A stretch of DNA of 40,683 nucleotides, from contig JASHQX010000013.1 in NCBI GenBank assembly GCA_030038895.1, positions 1-40,683 of the forward strand, given 5' to 3'. Each line of letters starts with the position of its first letter. The first letter of the stretch is position 1. Origin of the DNA: Thermoplasmata archaeon (GTDB lineage: Archaea; Thermoplasmatota; Thermoplasmata; Lutacidiplasmatales; UBA184). A model generated the notes under the pieces. The model searched no databases, was not told the origin of the DNA, and worked only from the letters and a program-made list of their open reading frames with translations. Below, piece by piece: positions 23,939-31,995 of the stretch. Made by a program: the position numbers and the translations under genes.

Positions 23939-25782
23939 CCGTCTACCACCTCCGGACCATCGGGGAGGATCGGTGGGGCGCGGAAGGCGTTCGCGAGTTC
24001 CCGGACTTCCGCGAGGATCTGCGGGGCGCGGAAGGGGTACCCGTCGTACTTGAGCACCGAACGAAGCTTCTCGTAATGCCAGGGAAGAGCCTCGCGGATG
24101 AGGCGGGCGAATTGGCCGGAGTAGTTCTGCTCGACCACGTACGCCACTTCGACCGACTTCAAGAACGGGTCGAGCTCGTGTACCGGGACGGGGTAGAGGG
24201 TCCGCGCCTGGAAGTATCGCGTTGGGATCCCACGCTTCTCCATGAGCCGCATTGCCTCGAGGATCGGGCCGGACGTCCCACCGAATCCGAGGAAGCCGAT
24301 CTTGGCGTCCGACGGGCCGAAGAGACGCGCCGGCGGGAGCTCGTCCCGGGCCTTCACCATCTTCTCCATCCGCTTCTTCATCTGACGGACCCGATTTGCC
24401 GGATTCACCGACACGTGGCCCCACTCGTCGTGTTCGTTGCCGGTGACCTCGGACCACAGCCCCGGGGTGCCCGGCGGCGCGAACGGGCTGACACCGTCGT
24501 CGGTAAACTCGTAGACCTTGTAGTGCGCGAGGGTCGCCGCGGTTTCGGCGGTAATGCGCTTGCCGCGATCGATCTCGACCTTCGAGAGGTCGAACCGGCG
24601 GCTCGTAGCGGTATTCTGACAGAGCGCCTGATCGAGGAGGAGGATCACGGGGACCCGCCAGCGTTCCGCGAGATTGAGCGCCTCAATCGTGAGCTCGAAG
24701 CAATCCTCGGGGGTCGAGGGAGCGACGATGAAACGGGGGAAGTCCCCGTGTCCAAGATGGGCGAGGTGAGCGAGATCGGACTGTTCGTTACGGGTCGGTT
24801 GTCCGGTAGACGGACCTACTCGCTGGCAGTCCGCGACCACGACGGGGACCTCCGCGGTCGCCGCGTGGCCGATCCCCTCGGTCATCAGGCCGAGGCCGGG
24901 GCCGCTCGTCGAAGTGAGTACGCGCGCCCCGGCATAGGAGGCGCCGATGACCATGTTGATCGCCGCGAGTTCGTCTTCCGCCTGGCGCACCACCCCCCCG
25001 AGCGGCGGCAGATACCGCTGCAGGTACTCCATGATCTCCGTGGCCGGAGTGATGGGGTACCCGGCGAAGAACCGCCCTCCGCCGACGACGAAGCCCAGGG
25101 CGACCGCCTGATTGCCGGTTGTCAAGATCTGGTCGTGCGCGTCGCCTGCCGCGACCGAATAGCGATTCGCCATCCCCCCGGCCTCGAGGGCCGCGTTACG
25201 ACCGATCTCGAGCGCCTTCAGGTTCTTCTCGAGCGCTTCGCCGCCCCGCCTACGGAACCGCTCCTGGATAACCTCGCGGGTCATCTCGGCGTCGAAACCG
25301 AGGAGCACCGAGACGGCGCCGTACGCCGCTGTGTTCTTGAAGATCGGCTGGCCCAGCGGGCCCCCGACGAGCGTGGCAAACGGGAACCCTGCCGAGTTCG
25401 GAAGATCGAGATGGAACGTAGTGGAGTCGTATACGATGAACCCGTGGGGCGCGAGTTCGGCGCGGCCCATCTCGGCCGCCTCGCTGTCGAAGGCGACCAG
25501 AAGGTCGACCTGCGATTTCACCGCGGCGATCGGGTCCCGGCTGGCCCTCACGGAGGCGTCGGCGTGTCCGCCGCGGATCCGGGAGAGGACGTTACGAGAG
25601 GTGTAGACGTACAGTCCCCGCCTCAGGAAGTAGCGGCCGAGAAGATCCGAAACCGTGAGCGTACCGTCCCCGCCCTGCCCGCCGATCATGACGCTCAGGT
25701 CAGCGAGCTCCATCGGAGGACGCGATTCGCCGGGACCGGTAGTCTCGACGAGGGGTACGCTGCGGGTAGCGGGCGTGGTCAT
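23935..25782 (-). CDS. 2-oxoacid:ferredoxin oxidoreductase fused gamma-alpha subunit
   Basis: This 615-residue subunit has an N-terminal gamma domain (about 25-200: I-G-G-Q-G-G-D-G, R-G-G-H-A-D-A-S) fused to the alpha domain with the Y242-P-I-T-P246 motif typical of two-subunit 2-oxoacid oxidoreductases. The alpha domain continues to a C-terminal V-V-E-Q-N-Y-S-G-Q-F region. No ferredoxin-like delta domain is present; the Fe-S cluster sits in the beta subunit. It is divergent from the homocitrate/isopropylmalate-type operon, sharing a 162-bp promoter region, which hints that the two act on the same 2-oxoacid pool. GAGG lies about 9 nt before ATG 25782. Confidence 0.94.
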   Translation of the reverse strand: MTTPATRSVPLVETTGPGESRPPMELADLSVMIGGQGGDGTLTVSDLLGRYFLRRGLYVYTSRNVLSRIRGGHADASVRASRDPIAAVKSQVDLLVAFDSEAAEMGRAELAPHGFIVYDSTTFHLDLPNSAGFPFATLVGGPLGQPIFKNTAAYGAVSVLLGFDAEMTREVIQERFRRRGGEALEKNLKALEIGRNAALEAGGMANRYSVAAGDAHDQILTTGNQAVALGFVVGGGRFFAGYPITPATEIMEYLQRYLPPLGGVVRQAEDELAAINMVIGASYAGARVLTSTSGPGLGLMTEGIGHAATAEVPVVVADCQRVGPSTGQPTRNEQSDLAHLAHLGHGDFPRFIVAPSTPEDCFELTIEALNLAERWRVPVILLLDQALCQNTATSRRFDLSKVEIDRGKRITAETAATLAHYKVYEFTDDGVSPFAPPGTPGLWSEVTGNEHDEWGHVSVNPANRVRQMKKRMEKMVKARDELPPARLFGPSDAKIGFLGFGGTSGPILEAMRLMEKRGIPTRYFQARTLYPVPVHELDPFLKSVEVAYVVEQNYSGQFARLIREALPWHYEKLRSVLKYDGYPFRAPQILAEVRELANAFRAPPILPDGPEVVDG

Positions 25783-25836
25783 GGTTGCCTCAGCCGTCGG
25801 TCAATGCCGGTTTGTGATTCGTTTCAGGTCGGGTGG

Positions 25837-25845
25837 CTATTTAAG
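25837..25845 (-). promoter_or_regulatory. TATA box between the divergent oxidoreductase and synthase operons
   Basis: CTATTTAAG on the plus strand, CTTAAATAG on the minus strand. For the oxidoreductase gene it is 60 bp from the ATG, giving a ~34-nt leader. It could also be used on the plus strand. Confidence 0.6.
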
Positions 25846-25894
25846 CGGTCGTTTCGCCGTGCGCCGCCGAGTGACGCAGGCGAGTCGGCGCGCG

Positions 25895-25902
25895 TATTTT
25901 TC
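25895..25902 (+). promoter_or_regulatory. TATA-like box for the homocitrate/isopropylmalate-type operon
   Basis: TATTTTTC within CGCGTATTTTTCGCGCG is centred about 47 bp before ATG 25945, predicting a ~20-nt leader. The flanking CGCG blocks form an inverted repeat around it. Confidence 0.5.
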
Positions 25903-25944
25903 GCGCGCGACAAACGTAAATGGAGCGGCGCGAGTAGAACTTGG

Positions 25945-27192
25945 ATGGTCGAGCCCCGGCTCGTCGAGGACTACCACGGGGAGACCGCTTCTGACCGGCG
26001 AATCCCCCGCTCGCTGGTCATCTGGGACGAGACGCTCCGGGATGGAGAGCAGACGCCGGGGGTCCACTTCACCCCTGAGGAGAAGCTGGAGATCGCCACG
26101 ATGCTTTCGGACGCCGGTGTCGACGTAATCAACGCGGGCATACCGGTCGTCTCGGAAGAGGAGGCGCGCGCGGTTCGCACAGTCGCCGCCGCCGGCCTCA
26201 GCGCGAAGATCTTGGCCGCGGCCCGCACCGTTCCAGCGGACGTGGAGGCCGTGATCGCAAGCGGAGCGACGCATATTGCGATCTTTGTCGCCGCGAGTCA
26301 TGTCCATCTGAAGTTCAAGCTCCGGATGAGCCAGGACGAGGTCCGTGCGGCCGCGATCCGGTCCGTCCGGCGGGCGAAGGAGGCGGGGCTCCACGTGGCG
26401 TTCGTCACCGAGGACACCGTCCGCGCCCCGTTCGATTTTGTCGAGCGGCTCTACCGGGATGTCCAGGCGGCGGGCGCCGACCGGCTCGTGGTCGCCGACA
26501 CAGTCGGGGTCATGACCCCCCTTACCTTCCGGTGGTTCCTGCTCGAGTTCCGTCGGCGCGTCCGCCCGAAGGACCTCTCGGTCCACTGCCACAACGACTT
26601 CGGCCTCGCGACCGCGAACACCCTCACCGCGGTCGAGTGCGGGGCCCGGGCGCCCCAGACCTGCGTGAACGGCCTCGGGGAGCGGTCCGGGAACGCCTCG
26701 TTCGAGGAGGTCGTCCTGACCCTCGAGTCGCTCTACGGGGTTCGCACCGGCGTCCGGACCGAGCGAATCCACGAGATCTCGCGACGCGTCGAGGAACTCT
26801 CGGGCGTCCCGGTCGCCGCGAACAAGGCCTTGGTCGGGTACAATGCCTTCTCCCACGAAGCGGGGATCCATACGCACGGAATCCTCGCCCACACGCTCAC
26901 CTACGAGCCGATACAGCCAGAGGTCGTCGGCCGACGCCGGCAGATGATCCTCGGAAAGCACACAGGCAAGGCGGCCCTCGTGGAGAAGCTAAAAGAGCGA
27001 GGGATCGTCGCGCCCGACACCCTCCTTCTAGAGCTGCTCCGCCGGGTCAAATCGGAAGCCGAGTCGCGTTCCAAGGAAGATCTCCGAATCTTCCTGAGGG
27101 ACTACCGGGCCCTCTTCGAGCATCCGGGGATCTCCGATGAGGTGTTCTGGGCGATGGTCGATGCGGTAGGGATTCGGGCGGTGAGCGCATGA
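25945..27192 (+). CDS. Homocitrate / 2-isopropylmalate synthase family (DRE-TIM metallolyase)
   Basis: This 415-residue enzyme condenses acetyl-CoA with a 2-oxoacid. The TIM barrel shows D28-E-T-L-R-D-G34-E-Q-T-P-G-V, the metal pair H214-C-H216-N-D, and V-N-G-L-G-E-R-S-G-N-A. The subdomain after the barrel is present (F-S-H-E-A-G-I-H-T-H-G, L-G-K-H-T-G-K-A-A). The usual ~100-residue LeuA allosteric dimer domain is missing, which fits homocitrate synthase, AksA or other chain-elongating forms better than feedback-regulated isopropylmalate synthase. S-H-V-H-L-K-F-K-L also resembles homocitrate synthases. The frame runs far upstream antisense to the oxidoreductase gene; ATG 25945 gives the true N-terminus. 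The stop overlaps the next start (ATGA). Confidence 0.9.
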   Translation: MVEPRLVEDYHGETASDRRIPRSLVIWDETLRDGEQTPGVHFTPEEKLEIATMLSDAGVDVINAGIPVVSEEEARAVRTVAAAGLSAKILAAARTVPADVEAVIASGATHIAIFVAASHVHLKFKLRMSQDEVRAAAIRSVRRAKEAGLHVAFVTEDTVRAPFDFVERLYRDVQAAGADRLVVADTVGVMTPLTFRWFLLEFRRRVRPKDLSVHCHNDFGLATANTLTAVECGARAPQTCVNGLGERSGNASFEEVVLTLESLYGVRTGVRTERIHEISRRVEELSGVPVAANKALVGYNAFSHEAGIHTHGILAHTLTYEPIQPEVVGRRRQMILGKHTGKAALVEKLKERGIVAPDTLLLELLRRVKSEAESRSKEDLRIFLRDYRALFEHPGISDEVFWAMVDAVGIRAVSA

Positions 27193-28472
27193 CAGGCGCG
27201 AACGGTCACGGTGCGACGCTCGTCGAAAAGATCCTCGCGCGCGCCTCGGGCCTCGACCGCGTCGTCCCGGGGCAGATCGTCGAGGGCCAGGTCGACCTTG
27301 CCATGATGCACGAACAGGGGGCGCAGACGGTCGCGCCCTTCCATCAGATGGGAGCCGACCGCGTCTGGGACCCGGACCGCGTCGTCATCGCGATCGATCA
27401 CTGGGTTCCGGCGTCGACCGAGGGCGCGGCGGTCCTCCACCGGATCCTACGGAAGTTCGCCGCCGAGACCGGACTCTCGCACTTCTATGACGTGGGTCAG
27501 CACGGGATCTGCCACCAGATCCTGGCCGAGAACGGCTGGGTCGTTCCGGGCGATCTCGCGGTCGGCACCGATTCGCACACCAACATGCTCGGGGCGATGG
27601 GGGCGGTCGCCACCGGCATCGGACCAACCGAGATGGCTGCGGTGCTCGCGCTTGGTCGCCTCTGGCTCAAGGTCCCCACCTCGCTCGAGATCCGGGTTCG
27701 GGGCGAGTTCGGCAAGGGCGTCACCGCGAAGGACCTCGTCCTCCGGGTTCTGGGCGAGATCCGGACGACCGGCGCGACCTATCGGTCGGTCGAGTTCTCG
27801 GGCCCGACGGTCCGCCGCCTATCGATGCCCGAGCGGTTCACGATTTGCAACATGACGACCGAGATGGGCGCCAAGACGGGGATGGTCGCCCCGGACTCGG
27901 CGACCTTCGACTACCTGGCGCCGATCGCGAAGCACGCCATGCACCCACTGGCACCAGACCCGGACGCACAGTACGAGCGGTCGGTCGACGTCGACGTGGA
28001 CGGGATGCCTCCCATGGTCGCGTGCCCGTACTCGCCGGACAATGTCCGCCCGCTTCCGGACGTCGTTCGGGAGCACGTGAAAATCGACCAGGCGTTCCTC
28101 GGCTCGTGCACGAACGCCCGGATTGAGGACCTGCGTGAAGGCGCTGCACTGATGAAGGACCAGAAGGTCGCGCCCGGCGTGCGGTTCATCGTTTCGCCGG
28201 CCTCCACCAAGATCTACGAGCAGTGTTTACGCGAGGGAATTATCGAAACGTTCACCGAAGCCGGCGCAGTCTTCACCAACTCGAGCTGCTCCGCCTGCTT
28301 CGGGGGGAACATGGGGATTCTCGCGCCCGATGAGGTCTGCGCCTCCTCGTCGAACCGGAACTTCCCCGGTCGGATGGGGGCGAAGGAGGCGCGAATCTAC
28401 CTGATGTCGCCGGCGGCGGTCGTCGCGACGGCGATCCGCGGGGAGATCTCCGACCCGCGGGAGATGCTCTAG
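27189..28472 (+). CDS. 3-isopropylmalate dehydratase / homoaconitase large subunit
   Basis: This 427-residue aconitase-superfamily protein has 4Fe-4S ligands C307 (G-S-C-T-N-A-R), C367 and C370 (S-S-C-S-A-C-F-G-G), plus G-T-D-S-H-T-N and the substrate motif S-N-R-N-F-P-G-R-M-G. Length and motifs fit the archaeal separate-subunit type that isomerises hydroxy-tricarboxylate or isopropylmalate intermediates. The oxygen-sensitive cluster would need Fe-S assembly. ATG 27189 overlaps the synthase stop; the small subunit follows after 12 bp. Confidence 0.93.
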   Translation: MTGANGHGATLVEKILARASGLDRVVPGQIVEGQVDLAMMHEQGAQTVAPFHQMGADRVWDPDRVVIAIDHWVPASTEGAAVLHRILRKFAAETGLSHFYDVGQHGICHQILAENGWVVPGDLAVGTDSHTNMLGAMGAVATGIGPTEMAAVLALGRLWLKVPTSLEIRVRGEFGKGVTAKDLVLRVLGEIRTTGATYRSVEFSGPTVRRLSMPERFTICNMTTEMGAKTGMVAPDSATFDYLAPIAKHAMHPLAPDPDAQYERSVDVDVDGMPPMVACPYSPDNVRPLPDVVREHVKIDQAFLGSCTNARIEDLREGAALMKDQKVAPGVRFIVSPASTKIYEQCLREGIIETFTEAGAVFTNSSCSACFGGNMGILAPDEVCASSSNRNFPGRMGAKEARIYLMSPAAVVATAIRGEISDPREML

Positions 28473-28484
28473 GAGGGCTAGGGC

Positions 28485-29012
28485 GTGCACGAGGTCATCG
28501 AGGGCCGGGTCTGGACGCTCGGCAGGGACGTCGACACCGACCAGATCATCTCGGGCAAGTATCTCACGATCATCGATCCGGAAGAGCTGAAAAAGCACGT
28601 CTTCGAGATCGCGCTGCCGGAGTTCGCGAAGGGGGCGAAAGCCGGCGACATCATCGTCGCCGACGAGAATTTCGGATCCGGTTCGAGCCGCGAGCATGCG
28701 CCCCAGGCGATGCGGGCGATCGGCGTTGGAGCGGTTGTCGCCGACTCGTTCGCCCGGATCTTCTTCCGCAACGCAATCAACCTCGGGATTCCCGCGATCG
28801 AAGCGCGCGGGGTCCGAGCAATCTTCGAGATGGGTGACCCGGCCCGAATCGAGATGCGCGCCGGTCGGGTCACGAACGTCCGGACCGGTCGGTTGGTCGA
28901 GTTCCCCCCGCTTCCTCCCCACCTTCTCGAGCTCCTGGACGCGGGCGGCCTCGTCGAGAAGGTTCGCCGGGACCTCGAGGCGCGTCGTCACGCCGCGGGG
29001 GCCCCCTCATGA
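28485..29012 (+). CDS. 3-isopropylmalate dehydratase / homoaconitase small subunit
   Basis: This 175-residue swivel-domain partner of the large subunit has D-T-D-Q-I-I-S-G-K-Y-L and the conserved G-S-G-S-S-R-E-H-A-P-Q-A. The specificity loop after G-K-Y-L is T-I-I-D, and does not clearly match either the isopropylmalate or the homoaconitate type as I know them. AGGAGGGCTAG precedes the GTG start, giving the strongest ribosome-binding site of the operon. The stop overlaps the dehydrogenase start by 4 bp. Confidence 0.92.
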   Translation: MHEVIEGRVWTLGRDVDTDQIISGKYLTIIDPEELKKHVFEIALPEFAKGAKAGDIIVADENFGSGSSREHAPQAMRAIGVGAVVADSFARIFFRNAINLGIPAIEARGVRAIFEMGDPARIEMRAGRVTNVRTGRLVEFPPLPPHLLELLDAGGLVEKVRRDLEARRHAAGAPS

Positions 29013-30142
29013 AGGAGGCCGGGTACCAAGTGGCGGCGTTCCCCGGCGACGGGACCGGACCCGAAGTGGTCCGGGAGGGCGAAAAGATCCTCGCTGCCCT
29101 CGCGGACGGGGGGCCCGCCCCCTGGCACCTCACCACCTATCCCGGGGGCGGGGAGTATTACCTCCGGACAGGCCGCGAGTGGGACCCCGAGGGGGCGCAG
29201 GCCGCGCGAGAGGCGGACGCGGTGCTGGTCGGCGCGGTCGGCTGGCCAGGGGCATCCCTGCCGAACGGCGACCTCGCCGGTCGGGCGCTGGTCCTCGGCT
29301 TGCGCGAAGGACTCGACCTCTACGCCAACGTTCGGCCGTGCAAGCTCTACGCCGGCGTCCGCCACCGGATCAGCGGATCGTACCGGGAGGTCTGGTCCCC
29401 GAAGAACGTCGACCTCGTCATCGTCCGTGAGAATACCGAGGGGCTGTACACGCCGGCGCGCGGACGGCTACGGCGCGCCGACGCCACGGAGGTCGCGATC
29501 GACACTCGGGTCATCACCCGCAAGGGCTCCGAGAGGGTGATCCACTACGCGTTCGAGGTCGCGCGTCGGCGGACTCGAGGCGCACCGGAGGATGGGCACC
29601 GCCGCCTGACGTGCGTCGATAAATCGAACGTCTTGGAAGGGTGTCGATTCTTCCGCGAGACGTTCGACCGGATCGGGTCGGAGTACCCCGAGGTCGAGCG
29701 GGACTACGCCTATGTCGATGCCTTCACCCAGTGGCTCGTCCGCAACCCGGAGCACTACGACGTGGTCGTGGCGACGAACATGATGGGCGACATCATCACC
29801 GACCTCGCCGCCGTCCTTCAGGGTGGGATGGGATTCGCGGCGGGCGGGAACATCGGGACCGACCACGCGATGTTCGAGCCGGTCCACGGCAGCGCCCCAA
29901 AATACGCCGGGAAGAACCAAGTCAACCCGTTCGCGACGTTCCTGGCCATCGAGCAGATGCTCCGCTGGCTCGCCGAGCGTCACCAGGATGGTCGGCTCGT
30001 GTCCCAAGCCGACCGGCTCGAGCGGGCCATCGCGAAAGTCCTGGCCGCCGGAACGGCTCGGACCTACGATCAGGGCGGCACGGTGTCGACGAGCGGGGCG
30101 GGGGACCGGGTCGCCGAAGCGATTCGCTCGGAGCCAACATGA
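29009..30142 (+). CDS. Beta-decarboxylating dehydrogenase (isopropylmalate / homoisocitrate / isocitrate family)
   Basis: This 377-residue NAD(P)-dependent enzyme oxidatively decarboxylates a 2-hydroxy-dicarboxylate or tricarboxylate to a 2-oxoacid. Signatures: G-D-G-T-G-P-E-V, N-V-R-P-C-K-L-Y, R-E-N-T-E-G-L-Y, D-K-S-N-V-L, N-M-M-G-D-I-I-T-D and H-G-S-A-P. The substrate helix, which reads E-x-x-L-L-x-x-R in LeuB, is R-A-L-V-L-G-L-R here, so the Glu that contacts the isopropyl group is Arg. That argues against a plain LeuB, though the register should be confirmed by structure-based alignment. ATG 29009 and the stop both overlap neighbours by 4 bp. Confidence 0.88.
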   Translation: MKEAGYQVAAFPGDGTGPEVVREGEKILAALADGGPAPWHLTTYPGGGEYYLRTGREWDPEGAQAAREADAVLVGAVGWPGASLPNGDLAGRALVLGLREGLDLYANVRPCKLYAGVRHRISGSYREVWSPKNVDLVIVRENTEGLYTPARGRLRRADATEVAIDTRVITRKGSERVIHYAFEVARRRTRGAPEDGHRRLTCVDKSNVLEGCRFFRETFDRIGSEYPEVERDYAYVDAFTQWLVRNPEHYDVVVATNMMGDIITDLAAVLQGGMGFAAGGNIGTDHAMFEPVHGSAPKYAGKNQVNPFATFLAIEQMLRWLAERHQDGRLVSQADRLERAIAKVLAAGTARTYDQGGTVSTSGAGDRVAEAIRSEPT

Positions 30143-31323
30143 CTCCGCGCTCGGTCGCGGTCGTCGGCGGCACCACGGTCCGCTTCGGCGTGCGGGCCGC
30201 GACTTGGTCGGAGCTCGCGCAGGAGATCGGCGCGGCTCTCTTCCGCGCGGTCCCCGAGCTACGGAGCGAGGAGGTCGACTCGCTCTTTGTCGGGGCGGCC
30301 GAGCCCGAACGGTTCGCGTTCCAATCCCATGTCGCCCCACTCGCCGCGGAGCAGATGGGTCTCCGGCCGACTCGGATCCTTCAGCGGACGGAGCTCGCGT
30401 GTGCTTCTGGCCAATCGGCGATCCGCTCGGCGTACGCCGCGATCGCCGCTGGCCTTTCCGACGTTGCGGTCGCCGTGGGAATCGAGAAGATGAACCTCCC
30501 GTCGATGGCCGAGGCGAACTCGGCGATGGGGTGCGTGTTGGACCGCCTGTGGGACGGCCCCCACGGAGCGACAGCCCCTCCGTTCTTCGCGATGGTCGCC
30601 CAGCGCCATATGCTGGAATACGGCACCACCGAGGAGCAGCTCGCCGCGGTCTCCGAGAAGAATCACCGGTTCGCCAACACGAATCCCCACGCCCAGTTCT
30701 ACGAGAAGACGTTCCCGCGCGACAAGCTCCTGCGCCTCCCGCTCGTCGCCCCCCCGCTCCGCCTCGGCGACTGCTCGTCGATGACCGACGGGGCGGCTGC
30801 GGTCGTCCTCGCGGCGGAGGAGTCGGTCCGCCGGTTCACTTCCACGCCCGCGTGGATCCGCGGCTCGGGCCAGTACTCCGACTTCCACAATCTCGCGAAC
30901 GCGGGATCCCTCACCGACTGGGTGGGCCTGAAGCACGCCGCGCGCGAGGCCCTCTCGCGCGCGAAGATCGGGGTCCAAGACCTCGACCTCGCCGAGATCC
31001 ACGATTGCTTCACTATCTCTGAGCTCGTCGAGTACGAGGCCCTCGGTCTCTGTCCGGAGGGTGCGGGGGGGAAGTTCGCCGCCGACGGGCGCGGCGAGGT
31101 CGGAGGCGACCTCGTCGTCAATCCTCGCGGGGGGCTCCTGGGATGCGGTCACCCACTCGGAGCGACCGGTATTGCCCAGGCGGTCGAGGTCTACCAGCAG
31201 TTCGCGCACTCGGTCCCCGCCGCGCGTCAGGCGCCCGACCCCGAATGGGCGCTCGTCCACAACCTCTCAGGGAGTGCCAACGTCCACTCCGTGATGATCT
31301 ACCAGGCCGGGGGGCCGCGATGA
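30139..31323 (+). CDS. Thiolase (acetyl-CoA acetyltransferase / SCP-x type) with intact active site
   Basis: This 394-residue thiolase has nucleophile C88 (E-L-A-C-A-S-G-Q), the H288-D-C-F291 loop and catalytic H338 (G-C-G-H-P-L-G-A-T-G-I-A-Q). It would condense or cleave acyl-CoA. It starts with an ATGA overlap on the dehydrogenase and ends with one on the DUF35 gene, so it is firmly part of this operon. As the only intact thiolase in the window it could supply acetoacetyl-CoA to HMG-CoA synthase, or act on acyl-CoA derived from this operon's 2-oxoacid. Confidence 0.9.
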   Translation: MTPRSVAVVGGTTVRFGVRAATWSELAQEIGAALFRAVPELRSEEVDSLFVGAAEPERFAFQSHVAPLAAEQMGLRPTRILQRTELACASGQSAIRSAYAAIAAGLSDVAVAVGIEKMNLPSMAEANSAMGCVLDRLWDGPHGATAPPFFAMVAQRHMLEYGTTEEQLAAVSEKNHRFANTNPHAQFYEKTFPRDKLLRLPLVAPPLRLGDCSSMTDGAAAVVLAAEESVRRFTSTPAWIRGSGQYSDFHNLANAGSLTDWVGLKHAAREALSRAKIGVQDLDLAEIHDCFTISELVEYEALGLCPEGAGGKFAADGRGEVGGDLVVNPRGGLLGCGHPLGATGIAQAVEVYQQFAHSVPAARQAPDPEWALVHNLSGSANVHSVMIYQAGGPR

Positions 31324-31856
31324 GCGACCGTCCTCGGACCCGACGCTCCTCCGCGGAGATGGCGGCGCCACCGCCGCCGATCCCCGCGCCGGCGCAGCAA
31401 CCCGAAGCGACGCGCCCCCGGCCAGTCGAGAAACGGCCGTTCCTATTGGACTTCTTCCCCCTCGAGGGAGAGAAGGAGACGCGCCTCTCCCGGTTCTACC
31501 AGCGGCTCCGGGAAGGCCGCCTTTCGACCACTCGCTGTCCCCGGGACGGGGCGATCCACTGGCCGCCGCGAACGGCCTGCCCGAAGTGCCACACCGAAGA
31601 GCTCGAGTGGATTGACCTCCCCGAGGAAGGGCGAATCTTCGCCTTCAGCGCCGTACTCGGCGGAGCTCCGCTCGGGATGGAGGAAGAGGTCCCGTTCGCC
31701 GTAGGGCTCGTCGATCTCACCGGCGTTCCCCTACGCCTCTTTGGCCGCATTGAGGGCCGGCCGTGGAACGCCCTGCGTATCGGCGAGAAGGTCCGGGTCG
31801 AACCGTACGATGTGGGCGACGGTCGGGTGTTCTACCGATTCCGGGCCCCGGGCTGA
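31320..31856 (+). CDS. DUF35 OB-fold protein partnering the intact thiolase
   Basis: This 178-residue protein has an ~50-residue Pro-rich, disordered N-terminal extension. The Zn-ribbon/OB-fold region (about 60-175) then contains C73-P-R-D76 and C87-P-K-C90; the second ribbon cysteine is Asp, so zinc binding may be altered or lost. It is clearly paralogous to the DUF35 protein of the mevalonate cluster but diverged. By analogy it would form a complex with the upstream thiolase. Start ATG 31320 overlaps the thiolase stop (ATGA). Confidence 0.85.
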   Translation: MSDRPRTRRSSAEMAAPPPPIPAPAQQPEATRPRPVEKRPFLLDFFPLEGEKETRLSRFYQRLREGRLSTTRCPRDGAIHWPPRTACPKCHTEELEWIDLPEEGRIFAFSAVLGGAPLGMEEEVPFAVGLVDLTGVPLRLFGRIEGRPWNALRIGEKVRVEPYDVGDGRVFYRFRAPG

Positions 31857-31942
31857 ACTCCTCGTTCCGGACCGTCTTGCCGCGCGGACCCGACCCGGTC
31901 CAGGACCGGTCCCGCGCTTCTGACGGAAATCGCGCAGCAGGC

Positions 31943-31950
31943 TATTTATA
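31943..31950 (+). promoter_or_regulatory. TATA box of the giant AglB gene
   Basis: TATTTATA is a near-consensus archaeal TATA box. It is centred about 50 bp before ATG 31996, giving a ~24-nt leader with GGAGAG. It also shows that the in-frame GTG at 31951 is promoter DNA, not the start. Confidence 0.78.
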
Positions 31951-31995
31951 GTGCCCCTCGGTCTCGCGCGCCGCTTTACGGGAGAGCGTCACCGC

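Noticed and set aside
24076-25944. Long N-terminal extension of the homocitrate/isopropylmalate-type synthase frame
   Set aside because: It is antisense to the oxidoreductase alpha gene, has shadow-like composition, and runs through the promoter region.
28485-29012. Assigning the operon to lysine or leucine synthesis from the small-subunit loop
   Set aside because: The loop after G-K-Y-L (T-I-I-D) matches neither class clearly, and no LysW-type carrier gene is present, so the substrate is left open.
31951-31995. In-frame GTG start for AglB 15 codons upstream
   Set aside because: It directly abuts the TATTTATA box, so it would lie upstream of the transcription start.
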